Origin: Acidobacteria bacterium UBA2161
Lineage (GTDB): Bacteria; Acidobacteriota; Vicinamibacteria; Vicinamibacterales; UBA823
Length of the DNA: 36,739 nucleotides
Assembly: GCA_002328835.1 (NCBI GenBank)
Contig: DCWN01000029.1
Coordinates: 1 to 36,739 of the forward strand
Direction: 5' to 3'
Below, piece by piece: positions 15,788-23,614 of this stretch. The notes beneath the pieces are model-generated. The model was not told the DNA's origin and searched no databases. It saw nothing but the letters and a program-made list of their open reading frames with translations. The position numbers and the translations under genes are program-made. The first letter of the stretch is position 1. Each line of letters starts with the position of its first letter.

Positions 15788-16170
15788 ACGACCAGCGTCA
15801 TCCGGCGCGCCGACTTCACGATGACAACCTCACCGGCCCCGAGGGGGTCGTGGTCCTCGGGGACTTCGGCCTTCCACAGTTCCTGCCCGACCCGCACCAG
15901 GCCACGGCGCTCGAACGCCTCGACGACCGTGCCCTTCGTGCCGGCGAGCCGATCGAACGGCGTGGAAGACGGCTCGTAGGCCCGCCGCACGAACGGGTAG
16001 AGCGCGACGTCCTTCGCGATCCACGCGACGAGCAGAGCGCCAGCCACCCACAGGGGCAGGCCGGCCTGTCGATGCGCAATCGCCAGGACGATGGCGACGA
16101 CGGCGACGCCCGGCACCTGGAACGCGGCGTAGCGTTGCAGCGTCCGAGGTGCCGGGCCGGTCTGGGGCAC
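15763..16170 (-). CDS. NfeD-like membrane protein
   Basis: This 135-residue protein has two adjacent hydrophobic segments (about residues 14-33 and 37-55). They are followed by a small beta-rich domain (GTKGTVVEAFERRGLVRVGQELWKAEVP ending in MTLVVY), the pattern of the NfeD-type OB fold after membrane anchors. NfeD proteins usually partner with SPFH/stomatin proteins or membrane proteases; neither is present here. The GTG start at 16170 is 17 nt after the stop of the secreted unknown upstream, so the two form an operon. The gene ends inside the convergent epimerase gene. Fold assignment is by pattern only. Confidence 0.6.
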   Translation of the reverse strand: MPQTGPAPRTLQRYAAFQVPGVAVVAIVLAIAHRQAGLPLWVAGALLVAWIAKDVALYPFVRRAYEPSSTPFDRLAGTKGTVVEAFERRGLVRVGQELWKAEVPEDHDPLGAGEVVIVKSARRMTLVVYRPPDDA

Positions 16171-16187
16171 GGCGCGCGCGTCGCTCC

Positions 16188-16781
16188 CTACGAGGTGAAC
16201 GTCCAGTTGCGGAAGATCGAGCAGGTGCTTGTGCCGCCTTGGGCGTTGACGACCGAGACGAGCATTCCGCCGAACCTGGCCTGCGTGAAGACCGTGACAT
16301 CGGCGGTGCCTCGGCCGATCTTCTTTCGCACCCTCGCGCCGTTGCCGTCATCGACGAGGAGATGCACGATTCTCATCGCACACGTCGCCTGCGTGATGAT
16401 CCGCTCGGTGACCCGCTGACCGGCCGTCAGGTAGCCGATCGTCGCGACGGCGGCCCACGTCGGGCCCATGAGCGTCGACCCGCCAAAAGTCGTCACGTCG
16501 TTCGAGCCGATCGTCTGGCCGGCCGGGCCGAACTGGGCCTGGCCGACGCCGCCCGCCAGCGGGAGTCGCGGTGCGCTCGCCAGTGCCTCGAAGTCGCTCG
16601 CGTCGAAGTCGATCGCCTCGAAGTCGCCCGGCCCGACTTCACCCGAGGCGTCGACGGCGGTTCCACGGGATAGGGCGGCGAACTCGGTGGGCTCTTCCAG
16701 GGCGGGTGCGGCGATGTCCCGGGCCTGGAGGACGACGGCAACTGCGACGGTGCCGACGAGAACAGCAATCAATCTCAACAT
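16188..16781 (-). CDS. secreted or membrane-anchored protein of unknown function
   Basis: A 197-residue protein with one N-terminal hydrophobic segment (MLRLIAVLVGTVAVAVVLQA), read as an uncleaved anchor or signal peptide. Residues 52-66 are three pentads of the form xDFxA (GDFEA, IDFDA, SDFEA), encoded by a 15-nt tandem repeat. The C-terminal half has two cysteines (TTC-like ATCAMRIVHLL and TSTCSIFRNW) that could form a disulfide outside the cytoplasm. I do not recognise the family. ATG at 16781 follows a GAAGGGAG ribosome binding site. It lies 17 nt upstream of the NfeD-like gene and probably shares its transcript. Confidence 0.6.
   Translation of the reverse strand: MLRLIAVLVGTVAVAVVLQARDIAAPALEEPTEFAALSRGTAVDASGEVGPGDFEAIDFDASDFEALASAPRLPLAGGVGQAQFGPAGQTIGSNDVTTFGGSTLMGPTWAAVATIGYLTAGQRVTERIITQATCAMRIVHLLVDDGNGARVRKKIGRGTADVTVFTQARFGGMLVSVVNAQGGTSTCSIFRNWTFTS
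16586..16630. repeat. three tandem 15-bp units within the secreted unknown gene
   Basis: Units at 16586-16600, 16601-16615 and 16616-16630 share the core TCGAAGTCG. On the minus strand they encode three xDFxA pentads. Length divisible by three keeps the frame. Confidence 0.75.
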
Positions 16782-17216
16782 GCGCGAACTCCCTTCAACG
16801 CGAAACGGCGGCGACGCGGACGCAGATCGTCGACGAGGCGGCCACGAGGGTACGCTTCCACTAGGCGCACCTTAGTCAGGCCGCCGTCGGAGTGTCAATC
16901 GAACCGGGGGAGAGGGTGCGGGCTCAGGCGGGACGAAAGCGGAGGCGGGCCGGGCACCGAGGTACCCGACCCGGTTCGAACGAACTAACAATGCCTCCTG
17001 GTGACATGTTGCATAGGCGACACCTCCCGGCACGACCGTGTCTGATGTGCCCGCGATCGACTGCGAGCGAGTGGCCGTGCTCCTTTCGTCGCCGACGGCG
17101 GAGACCGCGGCGAGTGTTGGCGACAGTCTACTACAGCTACGCAGGCGAACCGCCTCGGTATAATCGGCGAAACGGTGGCCCGCAGCGCAGCAGCACTCCA
17201 GGAAGGAGAACGCCCG
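16782..17216. other. 435-bp non-coding interval between divergent genes
   Basis: No protein of convincing composition is found here on either strand; the open frames present are GC-driven shadows. It separates the divergent secreted-unknown and cupin genes and should hold both promoters. A GGTTCGAAC stretch near 16973-16981 resembles a tRNA T-loop, but no stem or CCA end fits. A clear -10 box for the cupin gene is at 17159-17164. No T-tract terminator is seen. Confidence 0.6.
17159..17164 (+). promoter_or_regulatory. candidate -10 box for the cupin gene
   Basis: A perfect TATAAT stands out in GC-rich DNA, 53 nt before the cupin ATG. No good -35 hexamer lies 16-18 bp upstream, so an activator or an alternative sigma contact would be needed. 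Confidence 0.45.
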
Positions 17217-17537
17217 ATGCCCGTGACGACCTTCGACGGTCTGCCCGACAAGTCGCCGATGGCCGGCTTCACCGGGAAGTTCGTGCACACCGAGCGGATG
17301 ACGATCGTGCGATGGGACATCGCCGAGGCGGCGCGCCTGCCCGAGCACTCGCATCCGCAGGAGCAGATCACGACGGTGCTGAGCGGAGAGTTCGAGATGG
17401 TGATCGATGGGACCGCCCATCGGCTCGGCCCCGGGGCCGTCGCCGTCATTCCCTCGAACACGGTCCATGCAGGCCGCGCGATCACGGCGTGCCTGGCGAT
17501 CGACGTCTTCCAGCCGGTTCGCGACGACTATCGCTAG
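17217..17537 (+). CDS. small single-domain cupin protein
   Basis: A 106-residue cupin. The first metal motif is visible as EHSHPQEQITTVLSGEFEMVIDG, cut here to its key residues: His-x-His, then Gln and Glu positions. The second motif is PGAVAVIPSNTVHAG with its histidine. Such proteins bind a divalent metal and can be sugar-binding, isomerase-like or oxygenase-like; substrate cannot be assigned. ATG at 17217 follows AAGGAGAA with good spacing, and TATAAT upstream supports an independent transcript. It is convergent with the PilZ gene, whose stop is 58 nt away. Confidence 0.8.
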   Translation: MPVTTFDGLPDKSPMAGFTGKFVHTERMTIVRWDIAEAARLPEHSHPQEQITTVLSGEFEMVIDGTAHRLGPGAVAVIPSNTVHAGRAITACLAIDVFQPVRDDYR

Positions 17538-17595
17538 CGCTGCGCCTGGGCGAGGTGCGGTGGAGGGTTCGGGGCGAGAAACGCGTGCCCGGAGG

Positions 17596-18294
17596 CTAGG
17601 TGCCCGGCGCGCGGTACTTCTGACAGAACGAGTTGAGCTTCTTGGCGTCGGCGTCCATGAAGTGGATGCCGACGCGATAGCCCGCGCCACGGCCGGCGCT
17701 CGCCGGTTCGAAGGCCGCCCAGGCGACCATGGCGACCAGCCGCATCGCATCGTCCTTGTTCGGGGCCAGCGACAGGCGGACGCGCTGCCCGGGCCGCATC
17801 GACGAGCCCGACACCAGCTGGGCACCGGTGGGGGAGAGGTCGATGAGTCGCGACTGGTCCCCGTCGAGTTTCACCTCGACCTCGCGATCGATGACGAAGC
17901 GGTCGGCGAGACGCGTGCCCCGGTAATCGTCGGGGAGCGGATGGCCAGGGACAGCCGAGTTCGGCGGCAGCCCCTTCTTTGACCGCCGCGCGACGAGGCT
18001 CATGTACTCGATTGGTTCCTCGATGAGCCGGATCTCGGCCTGGCCGAAGCTGGGGTCGGTGCGAAGATGGTTGACGATGGCCGCGCCGCGGGACGAGTCG
18101 ACGAACGACCGGGTGATGACGACCATGTGCGGCTTGCGCGCGGCGATCGCCTCCATCGCCTTCAGCGAGTCGGTCTCGGCGAAGACCAGAATGTCCCGGT
18201 CGAACCCGGGCTGCGCCTGCAGCGTGGACACGTCGACATCCGCGGCGATCATCACCACGGGGGAATCGAGCGGAGGTTTGTTGGATGCGGCCAA
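17596..18294 (-). CDS. pseudo-receiver plus PilZ-domain protein
   Basis: The 232-residue protein has two parts. Residues 12-95 look like a receiver-type alpha/beta domain (VVMIAADVDVSTLQAQ ... AARKPHMVVITRSF), but the position expected for phosphorylation reads VITRS, with no aspartate, so it is probably phosphorylation-independent. Residues about 123-228 form a PilZ domain with the cyclic-di-GMP contacts RLADR (128-132, RxxxR) and DLSPTG (152-157, D/NxSxxG) intact. It should bind cyclic-di-GMP and act on surface, motility or transcription outputs; the partner is unknown. The TTG start at 18294 is the furthest usable one; GTG at the PVVM position (residue 13) is possible. A TATAAC on the minus strand about 50 nt upstream may be its -10 box. 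Confidence 0.75.
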   Translation of the reverse strand: MAASNKPPLDSPVVMIAADVDVSTLQAQPGFDRDILVFAETDSLKAMEAIAARKPHMVVITRSFVDSSRGAAIVNHLRTDPSFGQAEIRLIEEPIEYMSLVARRSKKGLPPNSAVPGHPLPDDYRGTRLADRFVIDREVEVKLDGDQSRLIDLSPTGAQLVSGSSMRPGQRVRLSLAPNKDDAMRLVAMVAWAAFEPASAGRGAGYRVGIHFMDADAKKLNSFCQKYRAPGT

Positions 18295-18458
18295 GCTGGT
18301 GCCCGACTCGGTAGAGGTCAGTCAACTCACGACGACACGCGCGGTAAGTTATACCCTGTGACTCGACGCTCCGCACCAGCCGACGCGGGTCCGGGGTGGG
18401 CACGAGGTCGCCGAAACGATCGGCCCCCGGGATCCGATCGAGCCGAATTACAAATGTG

Positions 18459-19040
18459 ATGCCGGAACTTACCGTCGCCGCCGGACGCCTCGCCGGTCTG
18501 CTCTCGCTGGCCGCGTTCGTCCCCTACATCGTCGCGATCCTTCGGGGCCAGACCCGGCCGAACCGCGCCACGTGGTGGATCTGGACGACCAACGGCCTGG
18601 TCCTCGGCGCCAGCTACTACTCGTCGGGGGCCGAGAACACGATTTGGGTGCCGGTGAGCTACGTCGTCGGTCCGATGCTGACCGCGCTGCTGTCGCTCAG
18701 GTACGGCGAAGGCGGCTGGAGCGCGTTCGACCGAACCTGTCTCGCCGGCGCGGGGACCGGCCTCGCGCTCTGGTGGTGGTTCAACTCGCCGGAAGTCGCC
18801 CTGGTGATGGCGCTCGCCGTCGACTTCGCCGGCGCGCTGCCGACCATTCGCAAGGCCTACCGCGCGCCCGAGACCGAAGACCGCACCGCGTGGGCGCTCT
18901 TCATCGCGGGCAACACCGTGAACCTGCTCGCGGTCGAGGCATGGCGCTTCGCCATCGCCGTCTATGCGGTCTACATGTTCCTGGCCAGCGGGACGATCGC
19001 CCTGCTGGTCCTGAAGCCCCGCACGCGCCGGCCCGCCTAG
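18459..19040 (+). CDS. polytopic membrane protein with internally repeated PQ-loop-like motif
   Basis: This 193-residue protein is mostly hydrophobic with about six to seven membrane segments. Two halves share a motif: PYIVAILRG ... RATWWIW near residues 22-41, and PTIRKAYRA ... RTAWALF near residues 126-145. Both have P-x-I, then R, then R-x-x-W. This resembles the duplicated layout of PQ-loop/SWEET-type small transporters, although the canonical PQ pair is absent. Substrate is unknown. ATG at 18459 is preferred over the upstream in-frame extension, which is arginine-rich and non-conserved; a GTG directly before it is also possible. The stop shares CTAG with the convergent SnoaL-like reading frame. 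Confidence 0.65.
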   Translation: MPELTVAAGRLAGLLSLAAFVPYIVAILRGQTRPNRATWWIWTTNGLVLGASYYSSGAENTIWVPVSYVVGPMLTALLSLRYGEGGWSAFDRTCLAGAGTGLALWWWFNSPEVALVMALAVDFAGALPTIRKAYRAPETEDRTAWALFIAGNTVNLLAVEAWRFAIAVYAVYMFLASGTIALLVLKPRTRRPA

Positions 19041-19598
19041 ACCGGCTTCACCTTGAACGCGCCGGTCTTCATCTTGGCCGCGTTGAAGTCGTAGAAGAAC
19101 CGGAGGCCGGCGATGCTGGTGCCTTCGAAGCGGATCGCGACCAGGACGTCGAAACTGATCCGCTTGCCCGTGCCGGGGATCCCGGCGAACTCGCCCTCGT
19201 GCGTCCCGCGAAAGGTCAAGACCGCGACCGCGCGGTGGCCGTCGAGGAGCAGCCGGTGCTGCTCGAACTCCATGTCGGGAAACCCGCCGACCATCTCCCG
19301 GTAGGCCGCCTCGACCTGGTCCTTGCCCTTCAACTGGCCGATCGCCGGGCCGTGTACCGCTGGGCCAGATGAACGCTCCACCGCCGCCGAGGCGGGTTGT
19401 CGCCGCTCGACCGTTCACGGTGCCGGGGGCGACGAAGACGTTGGCGATCTTCGAGATGGTGTCGGGCCTGGGGACGGTCTCGGAGGGCTCCTGAGCGAGA
19501 GCCGGAACGGAACCAGCGAAGAGCAGCAGCAGAGCAATCGAGGGTGCGACGGCGACGGGGTTGTGGAGGCTAGGGCACCACGATCGCATGGTGGGCAT
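19037..19598 (-). pseudogene. frameshifted secreted NTF2/SnoaL-like protein
   Basis: Two reading frames make one plausible gene. The first starts at 19598 (ATG after GGGGGA) and encodes a clear signal peptide (IALLLLFAGSVPALAQE), then SKIANVFVAP. The second, ending at 19037, encodes a SnoaL/NTF2-type domain (AVHGPAIGQLKGKDQVEAAY, DMEFEQHRLLLDGHRA, GTHEGEFAGIPGTGKRI, FYDF). The join must lie near 19381-19420, where the frame changes by one base. A TGA in the second frame blocks an earlier join. The domain half alone (114 aa) lacks its usual first helix. It could be a real frameshift mutation or a sequencing indel. The family covers small secreted or cytoplasmic enzymes and binding proteins, so function is open. 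Confidence 0.55.
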
Positions 19599-19708
19599 GG
19601 CTTTTCCCCCTTTACCTACGTCTGCGAAATCTGGCCTCGGATCGGCTCATCAAGTCATCAAGGGGGCGACTGGCGGATGGGGCCGAGCCCGTCCGATACA
19701 CTGTCTGA

Positions 19709-20632
19709 ATGTCGTCGACGGGAAGTTCCTCCATTCACCGCATCTCCGACCTCCACGCGGCACGCCAGGCGGGTGACCGTCCGGTCATCTCGTTCGAATT
19801 CTTCACACCGAAGACCGAGGCGGGCGACGTGAAGCTGATGGAGGTGACGATGCCGGCCCTGCTCGAGCTGGCGCCCGACTACGTGTCGGTGACCTACGGG
19901 GCGGGCGGCACTACGCGGACGAAGACGCTGACCTTGGTCGACGCCATCCAGAAGCAGTTCGACCTGACGACGATGGCCCACCTAACCTGCGTCGGGCATA
20001 CGCGCGACGAGATCGCGGCGATTCTCGACGAGGCGAAGGCGCTGGGCATCCGGAACATCCTGGCGCTTCGGGGCGACCCGCCGGCGGGGGAGAGCGAGTT
20101 TTCGAAGCCCGAGGGCGGCTTCGAGTTCTCGTATCAATTGGTGGACTTCATTCGGAAGCATGGGGGCGACTTCTGCATCGGGACGGCGGGGTTTCCGGAA
20201 GGCCACCTCGCCTGCGCCGACGGGAAGCTGGCCGACTGGGGCTACCTGAAGCAGAAGGTCGATGCCGGCGCCGACTTCGTTCTGACGCAGCTCTTCTTCG
20301 ACAACGCCGACTTCTTCGCCTTCCGCGACCACATGGTGAACGAGTTGGGCGTGACGGTGCCGATCTGCCCGGGCATCCTCCCGATTCTCTCGTCGAAGCA
20401 GATCACGCGCTTCACGCAGCTCTGCGGCGCGCGGATGCCGATGGCGCTACAGACCAGGCTCGAAGACCTGGCCGACGACGATGCCGGCGCGACGGCGTTC
20501 GGCATCGAGTATGCGACGCGGCAGTGCGAGGAGTTAATTCGGGAGGGCGTGCCGGGGCTGCACCTCTACAGCCTGAACAAGGCACACTCGGTATCAGCGA
20601 TCCTGGGGAACTTGGGGCTCGACCACCGCTAG
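19709..20632 (+). CDS. metF: 5,10-methylenetetrahydrofolate reductase
   Basis: MetF reduces 5,10-methylene-THF to 5-methyl-THF with FAD, supplying methyl groups for methionine synthesis. The 307-residue protein has the family signatures: SFEFFTPKT with the catalytic Glu (E30), SVTYGAGGTTR (residues 60-70), LALRGDPP near residue 117, and TQLFFD near 193. The ATG at 19709 gives a short non-conserved N-terminal tail before HRISDLHAARQ. It is transcribed alone, convergent with the S1C protease gene (3-nt gap). It fits with gcvTHP 5 kb downstream, which makes its substrate. Confidence 0.95.
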   Translation: MSSTGSSSIHRISDLHAARQAGDRPVISFEFFTPKTEAGDVKLMEVTMPALLELAPDYVSVTYGAGGTTRTKTLTLVDAIQKQFDLTTMAHLTCVGHTRDEIAAILDEAKALGIRNILALRGDPPAGESEFSKPEGGFEFSYQLVDFIRKHGGDFCIGTAGFPEGHLACADGKLADWGYLKQKVDAGADFVLTQLFFDNADFFAFRDHMVNELGVTVPICPGILPILSSKQITRFTQLCGARMPMALQTRLEDLADDDAGATAFGIEYATRQCEELIREGVPGLHLYSLNKAHSVSAILGNLGLDHR

Positions 20633-20641
20633 GGCCTAGCG
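20627..20641. terminator. small palindrome spanning two convergent stop codons
   Basis: CGCTAG, a 3-nt spacer and CTAGCG form a symmetric inverted repeat containing the TAG of metF and the TAG of the opposite protease gene. It is short and lacks T-tracts, so a bidirectional terminator role is only possible. Confidence 0.2.
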
Positions 20642-22348
20642 CGGGTCAGTCCAGCCGTCGAGGAGACTGCGCGCGAACGGCATCGTGGCGGCCGGCGCGG
20701 CCAGTTCGACCTGAATGACGCCGTTGGCGCCGAGATCGAAGAAGAGGCCCTCCGCCTCGTAGCGCATGCCGAGCCGGTCGGCGGCGGCGGCGTAGCTGCT
20801 GGGCAGCTCGCCCCGGCCGGCGGTGGCACAGGCGGCCGCGGCGCCGGCGGCATCGACCCCCGACAGCCACCAGGCGAATCTGAGCTGCACGGTGAAGTCG
20901 CCCGGGGGCGATGCGGCCAACGTCATCCGGGGTCGCGGAAGCCCGGCGCAGGCCCAGGGCTCGTCCAGCTCGAGTTCCCTGCCCACGGGCAACGTCACTT
21001 GCGGCGCGCCGGGTGCGGGCAGCGGCGTCGCGACCCATTCGGTCCCTGACAGCGGGGCGTCGATCGGTGCGGTGCGAAGTGGGTCGGCGCGCAGGGCGGC
21101 GAGCGAATCGATCAGCATCCGCTTGTTGTAGGCCAGCGATTCGATCGGCCCGACGTAACGCGCCACGACCCACTCGCTCCCAAGGTCCTGGACGGCGTAG
21201 ACCATGCCGGTCTCGGCGTTGGTGTCGGTGTGGCGGCCGGCGGCCCAGGCTATTGTCTGGCTGGCCGTCCCGAGGCTGGCGTCCAGCTGGGACGGCCGTC
21301 CGGCGAACGGCTCGAAGATGCGTTGGGTGACGAGCGCGCTCTGGAGTTGCTCGACGGTCCACGGCGAGACGACGCGGTCGGTCCGCAGCTCGACGCCGAG
21401 GGTGCCGGCCTGGTAGTGGAGATGCGAGCCGACCGCGGTCCGGACGAACCCGAGCGGCATCGGCAAGCTGAGCCGCTGGTCGGGTAGCGTCTCGGCCGGG
21501 CCAGGCGCGAGCGGTCGGGTCGGCATCAGCTGTTCGAGCCCGGCCGTGCGGAGGTAGGTCTTGACGGCGCTCACCGGGATGCCGAATCCGATGTTCCGGC
21601 CCCGGGTCAGGACCATCCGGACGACGCCGACGACGAAGCCGTCGGCATCGAGCATCGGGCCGCCGCTGTTCCCCGGGTTCAGCGTGGCGCTGGTCTGCAG
21701 ATAGCGGGTCTCGCCCGCGACGTCGGCGCGGAGAGCCGAGATGTCTCCGCGGCTGACGCTGACGCGGGGAACGACGTCGCTGAGGCCTTGCCGCACCACC
21801 TCGACCATCCGCCCGAACGGGAAGCCAAGCGCGGTCACGGCGTCGCCGGCCGCAACCGCTTCGGAGTCGCCGAGGGCGAGATAGGGGAAGTCGGCGCCGC
21901 CAATTTGCAGCACCGCCAGGTCGAGGGCCTCGTCGGCGGCATGGATCGTCGCCTCGAGCACCGGGGTCGGCCCGAGGCGGTTCGGCAAGCCGGTGGGGAA
22001 GACCACCTCGATCCGGCTCGGGGTCCGGGTGACCTCGACGGCGACGCCGTTCACCATCAGGGCCTCGGTGTTCGCGGCGACGACGTGGTGGTTCGTGACG
22101 ACGTAGCCGAGCGGCGAGACGACGAAGCCGCTGCCGGTGGCGAGCTGGACGTCGGCCTCCCTCGTCTCGCTCTGCCGGAGATCGGCGCTGCGGGTCTGGC
22201 GCACGCCGATCGTGCGGATGAAGACGGTCGCGTCCGCTGGGTTCGGGGCACGCTGCGCCTGCACCTGCACGCCGGCGCCCGGGCCCACTAGTCCGAGCGT
22301 CGCGAGCGTGGCGACGACGGCGGCGGCGGACGTCGGTCGATGGGGCAT
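20636..22348 (-). CDS. secreted S1C (HtrA-like) serine protease with unknown C-terminal domain
   Basis: A 570-residue periplasmic or extracytoplasmic protein. A signal peptide is seen at residues 1-32 (ending VQVQAQ). The trypsin-like domain spans about residues 65-265 with the catalytic triad H88 (TNHHVV), D143 (EALDLAVLQI) and S228 (NPGNSGGPM). No PDZ domain follows, unlike DegP-type HtrA proteins. Instead about 290 residues of beta-rich sequence end in FFDLGANGVIQVELAAPAATMPFA; I do not recognise this part. It probably cleaves misfolded or specific envelope proteins, with the C-terminal part acting as a sensor or substrate binder. It is divergent from the aminotransferase gene across 96 bp. 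Its start ATG has no strong ribosome binding site. Confidence 0.82.
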   Translation of the reverse strand: MPHRPTSAAAVVATLATLGLVGPGAGVQVQAQRAPNPADATVFIRTIGVRQTRSADLRQSETREADVQLATGSGFVVSPLGYVVTNHHVVAANTEALMVNGVAVEVTRTPSRIEVVFPTGLPNRLGPTPVLEATIHAADEALDLAVLQIGGADFPYLALGDSEAVAAGDAVTALGFPFGRMVEVVRQGLSDVVPRVSVSRGDISALRADVAGETRYLQTSATLNPGNSGGPMLDADGFVVGVVRMVLTRGRNIGFGIPVSAVKTYLRTAGLEQLMPTRPLAPGPAETLPDQRLSLPMPLGFVRTAVGSHLHYQAGTLGVELRTDRVVSPWTVEQLQSALVTQRIFEPFAGRPSQLDASLGTASQTIAWAAGRHTDTNAETGMVYAVQDLGSEWVVARYVGPIESLAYNKRMLIDSLAALRADPLRTAPIDAPLSGTEWVATPLPAPGAPQVTLPVGRELELDEPWACAGLPRPRMTLAASPPGDFTVQLRFAWWLSGVDAAGAAAACATAGRGELPSSYAAAADRLGMRYEAEGLFFDLGANGVIQVELAAPAATMPFARSLLDGWTDPR

Positions 22349-22444
22349 CGGTTTTCGGGGGAGCAGTACTTAGAATAGCCGATGCCGCGCCGCCCTTGCT
22401 ACGATGAGGCGACATTCACCAGCAACCCATGAGGCGATGACGTC

Positions 22445-23614
22445 ATGACGAGCGCGAAGCAGTGGCCGGCCTTGACCCTGGCGGCGGGCCCCGTGGAGGT
22501 GTCGCCGCGCGTCCTGCGCGAGCAGTCGCGGCCCATCCTCTACCACTACGACCCGGCGTTCATCGAGTTGTTCGGCCAGGTCTGCCACCTGGTGCAGCGC
22601 GCCTTCCGGACGAAGTACGACGTGGTACTGATGCAGGGCGAGGCGATCCTCGCGCTGGAGGCCGCCGCCGCTAGCCTCTTCGAGCCGGGCGACAAGGTGC
22701 TCAACCTGGTGTCGGGGATCTTCGGGAAGGGCTACGCCCACTTCATCACGAAGTACGGCGCCGAGCCGGTCGAGCTGGCCGTGCCCTACAACGAGGCGAT
22801 CGACCCCGGGCAGGTCGAGGCGGCACTCGAGGCCCAGCCCGACATCAAGTACCTCTCGGTCGTGCATTCCGAGACGCCGTCGGCCACGGTGAACCCGATC
22901 GAGGCGATCGGCCGGATCGCGAAGGCCCACGGCGTCCTGACCATCGTCGACACGGTCTCGGGGCTGGGCAGCGAGCTGCTGAGTCCGGAAGGGTGGAACA
23001 TGGACGTCGCGATCGCCGGGCCACAGAAGTGTCTCGGCGGGCCGCCCGGCCTGTCGCTCGTCACGGTGAGCCCGGCCGCCTGGGAGGCGATGGAGCGTCA
23101 TCGGCCGCCGCTCAGGGGCAGCTTCCTCTCGCTGCTCGACTGGCGCGATTCCTGGCTCACGAAGAAGACCTTTCCCTACACGCCCTCGGTCAGCACGGTC
23201 TACGGTCTCGAGGCCGCGCTGCTGGCGATGCTGGAGGAGGGCGTGGAGCGCTACGTCGAGCGGCACCAGTCGATCGCGCGGGCGTGCCGCCGCGGCGTCG
23301 AAGCGCTCGGCCTGAAACTCTGGGCGGCGCGCGAGGCCATTGCCGGGGCGGCCGTCACGGGGGTCGCGATGCCCGACGGCGTGAACGACAAGGTGCTGCG
23401 CGGTCATATGCGCGAGCGCTACGGCGTGATGATCTCGGGCGGCTACGGCGAGCTGGCAGGGCAGCTGTTCCGGCTCGGGCACATGGGGCAGGCGGCGCAC
23501 CCGGCCTACCTGGCGGCGCAGCTGGCCATTCTCGAACGGTCCCTGGCCGACCTCGGTGTCGCCGTGGAGTTGGGCGCCGGCGTCGGTGCGGCGATGCGGG
23601 CGCTCGACGCGTGA
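22445..23614 (+). CDS. class V PLP aminotransferase, AGT/PPAT-like
   Basis: A 389-residue PLP enzyme of the alanine/serine-glyoxylate aminotransferase group. The PLP lysine is K195 (GPQKCLGGPPG). E66 (QGEAILALEAA) and R343 (LFRLGHMG) are the cofactor-side and carboxylate-binding candidates. From memory, the DPAF, EVPYNEAIDP-like and FPYTPSVS segments resemble pyridoxamine-pyruvate aminotransferase of Mesorhizobium, with these residues offset by two. A second arginine of that enzyme aligns with Y334 here (SGGYGELAG), which is more like ordinary AGT enzymes. Substrate may be an amino acid with glyoxylate or pyruvate, or a vitamin B6 amine. Its TGA overlaps the GTG of the transporter gene (GTGA), so they are coupled. 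Confidence 0.85.
   Translation: MTSAKQWPALTLAAGPVEVSPRVLREQSRPILYHYDPAFIELFGQVCHLVQRAFRTKYDVVLMQGEAILALEAAAASLFEPGDKVLNLVSGIFGKGYAHFITKYGAEPVELAVPYNEAIDPGQVEAALEAQPDIKYLSVVHSETPSATVNPIEAIGRIAKAHGVLTIVDTVSGLGSELLSPEGWNMDVAIAGPQKCLGGPPGLSLVTVSPAAWEAMERHRPPLRGSFLSLLDWRDSWLTKKTFPYTPSVSTVYGLEAALLAMLEEGVERYVERHQSIARACRRGVEALGLKLWAAREAIAGAAVTGVAMPDGVNDKVLRGHMRERYGVMISGGYGELAGQLFRLGHMGQAAHPAYLAAQLAILERSLADLGVAVELGAGVGAAMRALDA

Noticed and set aside
16973..16981. T-loop-like GGTTCGAAC suggesting a tRNA
   Set aside because: Flanks cannot form a T-stem, acceptor stem or anticodon arm.
16872..17825. Minus-strand open frame across the cupin gene
   Set aside because: Low-complexity Arg/Ser/Pro product with no family features; it runs antisense to a well-supported cupin with a ribosome binding site.
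18327..19036. Continuation of the secreted SnoaL-like frame past 19037
   Set aside because: It is antisense to the membrane protein gene and Arg/Gly-rich, typical of a shadow frame.
22993..23610. N-terminal extension of the SNF transporter
   Set aside because: This part is Arg/Gly-rich out-of-frame sequence of the aminotransferase gene.
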